Below are positions 1 to 5,872 of a DNA stretch of 5,872 nt, piece after piece (positions within the stretch are counted from its first letter, which is position 1; every line of letters begins with the position of its first letter). The stretch comes from JBBIOI01 sp037443425 (GTDB taxonomy: Bacteria; Desulfobacterota; BSN033; UBA1163), in contig JBBIOI010000164.1 of assembly GCA_037443425.1 (NCBI GenBank), positions 1-5,872 on the forward strand. The letters run 5' to 3'. Below the pieces are notes generated by a model. It did no database searches and was not told where the DNA came from. It worked only from the letters and a program-made list of their open reading frames with translations. The position numbers and the translations under genes are program-made.

Positions 1-486
1 AGGGTGGAAGGTGGTAAAAAGGCTTTAAGGATGTATGGAATAGAAGAGAGGGAAGAGTATTTTTTAGATGGGGATTTTCTAAAAGAGTCTGGTTTCGATG
101 GGGCAAAAAAGTTCATAAATATGAAAGAGCCTCCAACTGCCATATTTGCAACCAATGATTACATGGCGTTGGGAGTTTTGGATGCAATTGCTGAAGAAGG
201 TCTCAGGGTTCCTGAGGACATAGCGGTTGTAGGATTTAATAATATTGGGTTCACATCTTTTAAAGGGATTGAGCTAACTACTATAGGTCAAAAAAAATAT
301 GAGATGGGTTTATTGGCTGTAAAGCTTCTGATTGAAAATATTGAAAACAAAGATTCAAAAACCTTTGCAAGGGAGGTATTATTAAAACCTGAATTGATTA
401 TTAGAAGGACTTGTGGCTTTTATATTAGGGGGTATAAATTGGATTCAAAGGTTTATGAAAGACATCTTATTGAATCAGGTATTTAA
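1..486 (+). CDS. LacI/GalR-family transcriptional regulator, C-terminal part (5' partial)
   Basis: This is the effector-binding half of a LacI-type repressor or activator. The reading frame is open to the left edge, so the true start and the N-terminal helix-turn-helix lie outside the window; the GTG at position 4 is only an internal valine codon. Numbered from that GTG, family hallmarks are the PTAIFATNDYMALG stretch (about residues 44-57), the RVPEDIAVVGF stretch (about 68-78), LTTIGQKKYEMG (about 91-102) and the closing LIIRRTC (about 130-136), which is where these proteins normally end. About 24 residues of unrelated tail follow. The usual GFDD after the 'VVGF' strand is GFNN here. The effector cannot be told; the fold binds sugars, purines or other small metabolites. 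It lies 38 bases upstream of malate dehydrogenase on the same strand and may control that operon, which is inference. Confidence 0.9.
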   Translation, partial: RVEGGKKALRMYGIEEREEYFLDGDFLKESGFDGAKKFINMKEPPTAIFATNDYMALGVLDAIAEEGLRVPEDIAVVGFNNIGFTSFKGIELTTIGQKKYEMGLLAVKLLIENIENKDSKTFAREVLLKPELIIRRTCGFYIRGYKLDSKVYERHLIESGI

Positions 487-512
487 TAACGAAGGAGTAA
501 TAATTTTTTAAA

Positions 513-519
513 AAGGAGG
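513..519 (+). promoter_or_regulatory. strong ribosome binding site of mdh
   Basis: AAGGAGG is a near-perfect Shine-Dalgarno sequence 5 bases before the ATG at 525. It fixes the malate dehydrogenase start and is the strongest such site in the window. A run of six T then five A sits immediately upstream (504-514). Confidence 0.8.
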
Positions 520-524
520 AAATT

Positions 525-1454
525 ATGCCAAGGAAAAAGATATCAATAATTGGAGCAGGATTTGTAGGTGCAACAGCTGCCCACTGGGCAGCTCAAAAAG
601 AGATAGGAGATATTGTTCTTGTAGATATCCTTGAAGGAATCCCTCAGGGGAAGGCACTTGACCTTTTTCAGGCAGGACCTATTGAGGGATTTGATTCAAG
701 GATAATTGGCACAAATGGTTATGAGGAGACAAAGGATTCAGATGTTGTAATTATAACATCAGGCGTTCCAAGGAAACCAGGGATGAGCAGGGAGGACCTA
801 CTTGATGTAAATAGAAAAATTATAGAATCAGTGGTTGGACAGATAGTTGAGAAATCGCCCAATGCAATTCTTATCATTGTGACAAACCCCCTTGATACAA
901 TGACGTACCTGGCTTTTAAAAAGAGTGGTTTCCCCAAGCAAAGGGTAATGGGAATGGCAGGCATCCTTGATACAGCAAGATTTAAAGCCTTCATTTCAAT
1001 GGAGTTGGGTGTATCTGTAGAGGATATTCAGGCATTACTTCTTGGCGGTCATGGAGATGAAATGGTTCCACTTCCAAGATATACCACGGTTAGTGGAATT
1101 CCTCTTTCACAACTACTTCCAAAAGATAAGATTGACCGATTGGTGGATCGTACAAGAAAAGGGGGAGGGGAGATTGTTAATCTGTTAAAGACAGGAAGTG
1201 CCTTTTATGCCCCATCAGCAGCAGCTATACAGATGACAGAGGCAATCCTTAAAGATAAAAAGAGAATACTTCCATGCTGTGTTTATCTGGAGGGAGAATA
1301 TGGCTTAAGGGATATTTGCTTTGGAGTACCAATTAAGCTGGGTGCAGGAGGAGTTGAATCCATCATTGAACTTGAGTTAACAGAGGAAGAGAAAGATTTA
1401 GTTTTGAAATCTGCGGAAAGCGTTAAAAAGAGTATATCGGAGCTGAAATTATAG
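525..1454 (+). CDS. mdh: Malate dehydrogenase, NAD-dependent (LDH/MDH superfamily)
   Basis: Reversibly oxidises L-malate to oxaloacetate with NAD in the cytoplasm. The 309-residue length is normal for the LDH-like MDH group. The N-terminal Rossmann fold shows the dinucleotide loop GAGFVG (10-15) and D34 at the end of strand 2, which favours NAD over NADP. The mobile active-site loop reads VPRKPGMSR (81-89). Arginine at 83, where lactate dehydrogenases carry glutamine, indicates a dicarboxylic substrate; R89 is the second loop arginine. N121 (TNPLD), the D149/R152 pair (LDTAR) and catalytic H176 (GGHGDEM) are all present, so the enzyme should be active. The start is set by an AAGGAGG site. The fumarase genes follow 49 bases downstream, giving consecutive steps of the C4 branch. 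Lactate dehydrogenase is the only serious alternative and is disfavoured by R83. Confidence 0.96.
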   Translation: MPRKKISIIGAGFVGATAAHWAAQKEIGDIVLVDILEGIPQGKALDLFQAGPIEGFDSRIIGTNGYEETKDSDVVIITSGVPRKPGMSREDLLDVNRKIIESVVGQIVEKSPNAILIIVTNPLDTMTYLAFKKSGFPKQRVMGMAGILDTARFKAFISMELGVSVEDIQALLLGGHGDEMVPLPRYTTVSGIPLSQLLPKDKIDRLVDRTRKGGGEIVNLLKTGSAFYAPSAAAIQMTEAILKDKKRILPCCVYLEGEYGLRDICFGVPIKLGAGGVESIIELELTEEEKDLVLKSAESVKKSISELKL

Positions 1455-1503
1455 AAGATACGTTTAGTATTCATTATTCAAAAATCTTTATGGTGAAGAT
1501 GAG

Positions 1504-2343
1504 ATGCGAGAAATAGATGTAAAGTTAATCACCGAAACAATAAAGAGACTTTGTATAGAGGCAAATACCGATTTAGGGGAAGATGTGCTTATGGCACTGG
1601 ATAGATCTATTGAGAAAGAGGAATCTCCTCTGGGATTAACTATCTTAAGGGAATTGAAAGAGAATGCAAGAATTGCAAAGGATGAAATGATACCCATATG
1701 TCAGGATACAGGGGTTGCAGTTGTCTTTATAGAATTGGGCCAGGATGTTCATCTGGTGGGAGGAGACTTAAAAGAGGCAATTCAGGAAGGTGTTCGTCAG
1801 GGATATAGAGATGGGTATCTTAGAAGATCGATGTGTCATCCCTTTAGTCGCTCCAATACAGGAGACAATACACCTTCAATCATTCATTTAGATATAGTAG
1901 CTGGAGAAAATATCAAGATTGTTGTTGCCCCTAAGGGTGGTGGTAGTGAAAATATGAGTCAGGTGGTTATGCTAACACCTTCTGAAGGGATAGATGGTGT
2001 TAAAAGATTCATTATTCAGAAGGTTAGAGAGGCAGGCTCCAATCCTTGTCCCCCAATCATTGTAGGTGTTGGAATTGGAGGAAACCTGGAAGAGGCAGCC
2101 CTTCTTGCCAAAAAGAGCCTCCTTCGTCCTTTAGGTACTAAGAATCCAGATCCTGAGTTGGATAGATTAGAAGTTGAAATATTAAATGAGATTAATAAAC
2201 TTGGCATAGGTCCTCAAGGATTGGGAGGACGAATAACAGCATTGGCTGTTCATATCCTAATGATGCCATGTCATATAGCAAGCCTGCCCTTAGCTGTAAA
2301 CATTCAATGTCATGCCCATAGGCATAAAGAGGCGATTATATGA
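1504..2343 (+). CDS. fumA: Fumarate hydratase class I, alpha subunit ([4Fe-4S])
   Basis: With the beta subunit it interconverts fumarate and L-malate using an oxygen-sensitive [4Fe-4S] cluster. At 279 residues it has the usual size for the alpha half of the two-subunit enzyme, equal to the N-terminal domain of one-chain class I fumarases. Likely cluster ligands are C66 (in ICQDTG), C182 (in NPCPP) and C269 (in NIQCHA); their spacing resembles that of one-chain enzymes. Other family marks are NTGDNTP (118-124), the APKGGGSENMS stretch (142-152) and GVGIGG (188-193). The tartrate dehydratase alpha subunit TtdA is homologous, but neighbouring mdh strongly supports fumarase. A GGTGA site at 1492-1496 precedes the ATG by 7 bases. 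Two further cysteines, C111 and C256, sit beside conserved motifs. Its stop overlaps the next start. The symbol refers to the two-subunit family, not E. coli FumA. Confidence 0.94.
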   Translation: MREIDVKLITETIKRLCIEANTDLGEDVLMALDRSIEKEESPLGLTILRELKENARIAKDEMIPICQDTGVAVVFIELGQDVHLVGGDLKEAIQEGVRQGYRDGYLRRSMCHPFSRSNTGDNTPSIIHLDIVAGENIKIVVAPKGGGSENMSQVVMLTPSEGIDGVKRFIIQKVREAGSNPCPPIIVGVGIGGNLEEAALLAKKSLLRPLGTKNPDPELDRLEVEILNEINKLGIGPQGLGGRITALAVHILMMPCHIASLPLAVNIQCHAHRHKEAII

Positions 2344-2918
2344 ATATTTATGAGAGAAAAAAGAACGAATATATTAGATTAACACCCCCTCTTAGTGATA
2401 AAGATATAGAAGGATTAAAGGCAGGCGACAGGGTATTGATAAGTGGAATAGTTTATACGGCAAGAGATGCTGCTCATAAAAGACTTTTTGACCTGTTGAA
2501 GCAGGGAATGGAACTTCCCTTTGATATAAGAGGTCAGATAATATATTATGTTGGGCCAACTCCACCAAGGCCAGGTCAAGTAATAGGATCAGCAGGACCT
2601 ACAACAAGTTATCGTATGGATGCCTACTCACCTGCGCTTATAGAAAAAGGTTTAAAAGGTATGATTGGTAAGGGAAAGAGATCTAAAGAAGTGAAAGAGG
2701 CAATGATGAAATATAAGGCAGTATACTTTACAGCTACAGGTGGAGCAGGTGCACTGCTCTCAAAAAGGATAAAAAAATCAGAGATCGTTGCCTACGAAGA
2801 TTTAGGACCTGAGGCTATTAGAAGGCTTGAGGTTGAAGATCTTCCTGTTATTGTCGTCAATGACATAAGAGGAAACGATCTATATATAGAAGGGGAGAAG
2901 AAGTATAAAATTGAATAA
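2340..2918 (+). CDS. fumB: Fumarate hydratase class I, beta subunit
   Basis: Partner of the preceding alpha subunit; it supplies the second half of the active site of class I fumarase. The 192-residue length fits the stand-alone beta subunit. Family motifs in order are SGIVYTARDAAHKR (35-48), with a conserved arginine and histidine, YYVGPTPPRPGQVIGSAGPT (69-88) running into TSYRMD (89-94), the FTATGGAGALL stretch (130-140), and the C-terminal LPVIVVNDIRGND (168-180). No cysteines are present, as expected because the alpha subunit holds the cluster. The ATG lies inside ATGA shared with the alpha-subunit stop, with AGAGG at 2328-2332 as its binding site; this indicates translational coupling and equal amounts of the two subunits. 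The homologous TtdB of tartrate dehydratase is the alternative. Confidence 0.94.
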   Translation: MNIYERKKNEYIRLTPPLSDKDIEGLKAGDRVLISGIVYTARDAAHKRLFDLLKQGMELPFDIRGQIIYYVGPTPPRPGQVIGSAGPTTSYRMDAYSPALIEKGLKGMIGKGKRSKEVKEAMMKYKAVYFTATGGAGALLSKRIKKSEIVAYEDLGPEAIRRLEVEDLPVIVVNDIRGNDLYIEGEKKYKIE

Positions 2919-2935
2919 AACGAATGGAGTAAAAG

Positions 2936-3349
2936 ATGAAGATTGAACTGACAAAAGAGAAGGTCCATGGTGAGTTTGCAAAGAAAGTGGAGCTTATAAG
3001 CGGTCAGAATCTTTTTTCATGTTACCAATGCGGGAATTGCACAGCAGGATGTCCGGTTGCCTTTGCAATGGAAATAGGACCTCATGAGGTTATCAGATAT
3101 GTTCTTTTGGGTTTGCAAGAAGAGGTATTAGGTGTAAATACATTTTGGCTTTGTGCCTCGTGTCTTCAATGCACATCGAGATGTCCAAAAGGAATAGACA
3201 TTGCACGAGTAATGGATGCCTTAAGGATGGTAGTTTTAAGAAAGAAGGAGAGAAGGGATTTTATAGATATTGCTAAACTTCCAGAGGGATTCCTTGAAAG
3301 ACTACCACAGATTGCCTTTGTCAGTGGATTTAGAAAATTTCTTTCATAA
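2936..3349 (+). CDS. hdrC: HdrC-like 4Fe-4S protein (heterodisulfide reductase subunit C)
   Basis: A small soluble electron-wire protein carrying two [4Fe-4S] clusters. Two ferredoxin-type motifs are complete: C29, C32, C35, C39-P and C73, C76, C79, C83-P. The spacing between them, with the helix containing IGPHEVIRYVLLG (47-59), is typical of HdrC and of the related iron-sulfur domains in TfrB and GlpC. At 137 residues it is somewhat shorter than many HdrC proteins (often about 150-190). There is no hydrophobic segment, so it is not fused to a membrane cytochrome as in QmoC. In methanogens HdrC passes electrons from HdrA to HdrB; gene order here (C, then B, then A) supports the same role. 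The fumarase beta gene ends 17 bases upstream and a GGAG site lies at 2926-2929, placing it in the same operon. Confidence 0.92.
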   Translation: MKIELTKEKVHGEFAKKVELISGQNLFSCYQCGNCTAGCPVAFAMEIGPHEVIRYVLLGLQEEVLGVNTFWLCASCLQCTSRCPKGIDIARVMDALRMVVLRKKERRDFIDIAKLPEGFLERLPQIAFVSGFRKFLS

Positions 3350-3367
3350 CAAAAAAAGAACTGATTT

Positions 3368-3372
3368 AGGAG
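3368..3372 (+). promoter_or_regulatory. ribosome binding site of hdrB
   Basis: AGGAG lies 6 bases before the ATG at 3379 and supports that start, whose product begins MDYLYFPGC as expected for HdrB. Confidence 0.65.
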
Positions 3373-3378
3373 CGGAAG

Positions 3379-4248
3379 ATGGATTATCTATATTTCCCCG
3401 GATGTACACTATATACGAAGGCGAAGAATTTTGATCAAACAGCAAGAAATTGTTCCATCCTTTTAGGTTTTGAATTAAAAGAGTTGAATAGCTGGACTTG
3501 CTGTGGAGCAACCTTTCCTTTGGCAACAGACAATCTTATGGCCCTTTTGCCTCCATCAAGGATCTTGGCAAAGGCAAGGCAGCAAGGAGACACACTTACG
3601 ACATTGTGTGCCATATGTTTCAATGTTATAAAAAGAACGAATAGATTAATAAAAACAGATCCGGAAAAAAGGCAAAAGATTAATGATTTTATTGAAATGG
3701 ATTATCAGGGAGACCTTCGTATTGTCCATTATTTAGAAATCTTAAAAAATGATATAGGATTCTCAAAACTTAAGCAGAAGATAAAAAGGCCTTTGAATGG
3801 ACTTAAAGCTGCACCTTATTATGGATGTATGCTCATCAGGCCATTTGAAGAGATGGAGTTTGATGATAAGGAGAATCCAACCATCTTTGAGGAGTACCTT
3901 TTGACCCTTGGCTCAGAGCCAGTGGAATTTCCATATAAGATCGAATGCTGTGGATCATTTCAATCTGTTGGCTCTCCTGATGTGGCAACTGAGTGTGCAT
4001 ATAAGATCCTAAAGTCTGCAATAAAAAGGGGGGCAGAGGCAATTGTCTCCACATGTCCAATGTGTACATTTAACATAGATCATAAACAATCGGATATAAA
4101 GAAGAAATACCTCGATTTTAAATCAATACCTGTTTTCTATTTTACACAGCTTTTAGGATTAGCTATGGGGCTAAGTGTCCAAACCCTTGGATTTGAACAG
4201 AATGAGGTTGATCCTATTCCCCTTTTAAGAGAAAAAGGATTTATATAA
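3379..4248 (+). CDS. hdrB: HdrB-like CCG-domain protein (heterodisulfide reductase subunit B)
   Basis: The subunit that reduces disulfides in Hdr complexes. It has two complete cysteine-rich CCG domains: C9, then C41-C42, then C77xxC80; and C150, then C190-C191, then C226xxC229. Spacings (31 and 34 residues, then 39 and 34) fit the family pattern. In the methanogen enzyme such motifs hold two non-cubane [4Fe-4S] clusters that cleave the CoM-S-S-CoB disulfide. All ten ligands are present, so both sites should be built. The 289-residue length is usual. In a bacterium without coenzymes M and B the natural substrate is unknown; it could be another thiol/disulfide pair or a protein partner. It lies 29 bases after hdrC and 2 bases before the short hdrA. 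Glycolate oxidase GlpC/LutA-like proteins share the CCG domain, but the context supports HdrB. Confidence 0.93.
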   Translation: MDYLYFPGCTLYTKAKNFDQTARNCSILLGFELKELNSWTCCGATFPLATDNLMALLPPSRILAKARQQGDTLTTLCAICFNVIKRTNRLIKTDPEKRQKINDFIEMDYQGDLRIVHYLEILKNDIGFSKLKQKIKRPLNGLKAAPYYGCMLIRPFEEMEFDDKENPTIFEEYLLTLGSEPVEFPYKIECCGSFQSVGSPDVATECAYKILKSAIKRGAEAIVSTCPMCTFNIDHKQSDIKKKYLDFKSIPVFYFTQLLGLAMGLSVQTLGFEQNEVDPIPLLREKGFI

Positions 4249-4250
4249 AA

Positions 4251-5561
4251 ATGAGTAATAATGGATTTTTAAAGAGGGCGATGGTTATAGGAGGAGGGAT
4301 ATCTGGGATTTCCGCATCCATTGATCTTGGAAATGGAGGCTATGAAGTAGTTCTTGTTGAACGACTCCCTTCCATTGGTGGGAGGATGCTTCAACTTTCA
4401 GAGACATTCCCAACACTTGATTGTGCACAGTGTACCCTTACACCAAAGACTGTGGAGACAGGTCAACATCCAAAGATTAAACTTATTACATATTCAGAAG
4501 TTGAGGAAGTAGAAGGGAAGGCTGGAGATTTTTCTGTGAAGATTAGGAGAAAACCATCCTATGTGGACTGGACAAAGTGTACAGGTTGTGGTCTATGTCA
4601 GGAGAAATGCCCGTCAAAGAGTCTTTCTGAATTTGATAGAGGAATGGGGACAGGAAAGGCTATATACACACTTTCACCTCAAGCAGTGCCAAATAAACCT
4701 GTAATAGAACCTTCAAAATGTAGGTATTTTCAAGAGGGGAAATGCAGGGTATGTGAAAAGATTTGTCCTGTTCATGCCATTGATTATGAGCAGAAAGAGA
4801 GTTTTATTGAGGAAAAGGTTGGGGCAATCATCATCGCTACGGGATTTGATTTAATTCCTAAGGAGAGTTTTGGTGAATATGGATATGGATTGATACCTGA
4901 CGTAATAGATGGACTTGCCTTTGAAAGATTGAATTCTGCCTCAGGTCCAACAAATGGGGAAATAAGAAGACCATCAGATGGAAGGATACCAAAGGAGGTG
5001 GTATTTATCCAATGCGCAGGCTCAAGGGATCCTGCGCGTTATATGCCATACTGTTCAAGGGTCTGTTGCATGTATACTGCAAAACACGCAAGGTTGTATA
5101 AACATAAGGTTCATGATGGTCAGGCTTATATATTTTATATGGATATAAGGTCAACAGGAAAGGGATACGAAGAGTTTATACAGCAGTCTGTTGAGGAAGA
5201 TGGGATTCTTTATCTAAGAGGGAGGGTTTCAAGGATTTTTAGAGATGGGGATAGGATTTCAGTATGGGGTGTTGATACCCTTTCTGGCAAACAGGTTCAA
5301 ATCGAGGCTGACCTTGTGGTTTTGGCAACAGCTATTGTTCCACATAAAGATGCAAAGAGATTGGGAGAGATATTGGGTATTAAAACAGATGAACATGGTT
5401 TTTTTAAGGAGGCTGATAGAAAAATTAAACCAAATGAGACAGATATTGAGGGCATATATATTGCTGGATGTGCCCAGGGGCCAAAGGACATAGCAGATGC
5501 AGTTGCACATGGAAATGCTGCAGCAAGTAAAGTCCAGACCCTTTTTGCAAAATATAAATAG
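4251..5561 (+). CDS. hdrA: Short HdrA-like FAD/iron-sulfur protein (HdrA core without N- and C-terminal domains)
   Basis: A flavoprotein of the HdrA/QmoA family, 436 residues. It starts directly with the FAD-binding loop GGGISG (14-19) and acidic E37. The HdrA-typical DCAQCTLTPK follows (57-66), then an inserted ferredoxin domain with C110, C113, C116, C120 and C157, C165, C168, C172. The core cluster site is C255 (CAGSRD), C268, C272 and C273 (YCSRVCC), with spacing like that of the HdrA core cluster described for methanogens. The C-terminal flavin segment is AGCAQGPKDIADAV (405-418), and the protein ends soon after. Full HdrA proteins (about 650 residues or more) also have an N-terminal CHCG domain and a C-terminal two-cluster ferredoxin domain; both are absent. 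QmoA has similar size but a different motif near 58. The start is 2 bases after hdrB, with AAGGA at 4235-4239. It probably takes part in flavin-based electron transfer or bifurcation with HdrBC and the second HdrA. Confidence 0.9.
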   Translation: MSNNGFLKRAMVIGGGISGISASIDLGNGGYEVVLVERLPSIGGRMLQLSETFPTLDCAQCTLTPKTVETGQHPKIKLITYSEVEEVEGKAGDFSVKIRRKPSYVDWTKCTGCGLCQEKCPSKSLSEFDRGMGTGKAIYTLSPQAVPNKPVIEPSKCRYFQEGKCRVCEKICPVHAIDYEQKESFIEEKVGAIIIATGFDLIPKESFGEYGYGLIPDVIDGLAFERLNSASGPTNGEIRRPSDGRIPKEVVFIQCAGSRDPARYMPYCSRVCCMYTAKHARLYKHKVHDGQAYIFYMDIRSTGKGYEEFIQQSVEEDGILYLRGRVSRIFRDGDRISVWGVDTLSGKQVQIEADLVVLATAIVPHKDAKRLGEILGIKTDEHGFFKEADRKIKPNETDIEGIYIAGCAQGPKDIADAVAHGNAAASKVQTLFAKYK

Positions 5562-5589
5562 ACCTCTTACTTATCAGGATTTATAAAAT

Positions 5590-5872
5590 ATGAGGAAGCT
5601 CGGTGTCTTTATTTGTCATTGCGGAGTAAATATTGCTGGAACGATTGATGTGAAGAGGGTTTCAGAAGAGATTGGAAAACTCCCAGATGTTGTTTATAGC
5701 ACTGACTATATCTATATGTGTTCAGAGCCAGGGCAGCAGTTGATCAGGGAAGCAATTGTTAATAAGAGTTTAGAGGGTGTTGTTGTGGCGTGTTGCTCTC
5801 CAAATATGCATGAGAACACATTCCGTAAGGCCGTAAAATCTCAGGGTATGAATCCCTATCTATGTGAGATTG
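5590..5872 (+). CDS. Second HdrA-like protein, N-terminal domain (3' partial)
   Basis: The frame from the ATG at 5590 stays open for 94 codons to the right edge. The product begins MRKLGVFICHCGVNIAG, the standard opening of full-length HdrA. Conserved cysteines are C9, C11, C44 (YMCSEPGQ), C68-C69 (VACCSPNMHE) and C92 (NPYLCE). In methanogen HdrA this N-terminal domain carries a [4Fe-4S] cluster and precedes the FAD domain. AGGA at 5576-5579 lies 10 bases before the ATG, and the short hdrA ends 28 bases upstream, so the gene is in the same operon. The remainder, including FAD, inserted ferredoxin and any C-terminal ferredoxin or MvhD domains, is outside the window, so whether it is a normal HdrA, a QmoB-like protein or a fusion cannot be said. 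Confidence 0.9.
   Translation, partial: MRKLGVFICHCGVNIAGTIDVKRVSEEIGKLPDVVYSTDYIYMCSEPGQQLIREAIVNKSLEGVVVACCSPNMHENTFRKAVKSQGMNPYLCEI

Noticed and set aside
491..497. Second Shine-Dalgarno-like sequence (GAAGGAG) before mdh
   Set aside because: No start codon lies at a useful distance; the AAGGAGG at 513-519 is correctly placed for the real start.
504..514. T-run followed by A-run between the regulator and mdh, considered as a terminator or hairpin
   Set aside because: It is a short, purely A/T element with no loop or GC stem; too weak to call a terminator.
719..994. Reverse-strand open frame of 91 codons inside mdh
   Set aside because: It is antisense to well-conserved MDH motifs, has no recognisable domain and no supporting ribosome binding site.
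1455..1503. Gap between mdh and fumarase alpha, considered as a separate promoter or terminator
   Set aside because: No hairpin plus T-run and no convincing -35/-10 pair was seen; only a GGTGA binding site is supportable.
3836..4069. Reverse-strand open frame inside hdrB
   Set aside because: It is a shadow of the CCG-domain coding sequence, with low-complexity composition and no family resemblance.
2936..4248. HdrC plus HdrB considered as a split thiol:fumarate reductase TfrB because fumarase is adjacent
   Set aside because: TfrB needs a TfrA flavin subunit of the succinate-dehydrogenase type, which is absent here, while HdrA proteins follow; Hdr is the better reading.
5245..5510. Open frames on both strands overlapping the 3' part of the short hdrA
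   Set aside because: The hdrA frame carries the conserved flavin segment across this region; the alternatives show no motif.
4251..5872. The short hdrA and following gene considered as one gene split by a frameshift
   Set aside because: Each has its own start and binding site, and the second begins with an N-terminal domain that normally precedes the FAD domain, so they are two genes and not halves in order.

Overview
The window reads as a stretch of anaerobic energy and central-carbon metabolism, with every recognised gene on the + strand. The DNA is AT-rich and arginine is mostly written AGA/AGG. There are many cysteine-rich iron-sulfur proteins, including an oxygen-labile type of fumarase and heterodisulfide-reductase (Hdr) proteins. 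A LacI-type regulator and a bacterial-looking Shine-Dalgarno pattern favour a strictly anaerobic bacterium, such as a sulfate reducer, syntroph or acetogen-like lineage, over a methanogen. This is an inference; no species can be named from the sequence.

Layout. 1-486: the C-terminal half of a LacI/GalR-family regulator, cut by the left edge. 525-1454: NAD-type malate dehydrogenase. 1504-2343 and 2340-2918: alpha and beta subunits of a two-subunit class I [4Fe-4S] fumarase, overlapping by ATGA. 2936-3349: HdrC-like double-cluster iron-sulfur protein. 3379-4248: HdrB-like protein with two complete CCG motifs. 4251-5561: a short HdrA-like flavoprotein. 5590-5872: the N-terminus of a second, different HdrA, cut by the right edge. 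Gaps from mdh onward are -4 to 49 bases with no visible terminator, so mdh to hdrA2 looks like one transcription unit. The regulator gene lies 38 bases upstream and may belong to it.

How the genes fit together. Malate dehydrogenase and fumarase interconvert oxaloacetate, malate and fumarate, the C4 arm of an oxidative or reductive (incomplete) TCA or methylmalonyl-CoA route. The Hdr proteins form a soluble electron-transfer module: HdrA carries flavin and is the known site of electron bifurcation in methanogens, and HdrC wires it to HdrB, which carries the disulfide-reducing non-cubane clusters. Their placement behind the C4 enzymes suggests that redox balancing of C4 metabolism is co-expressed with Hdr electron transfer. 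The most notable point is the split of HdrA into a short core protein (no N-terminal domain, no C-terminal ferredoxin domain) followed by a second HdrA that starts with the missing N-terminal domain. No RNA genes, mobile elements, CRISPR arrays or long repeats were seen, and no gap exceeds 50 bases.
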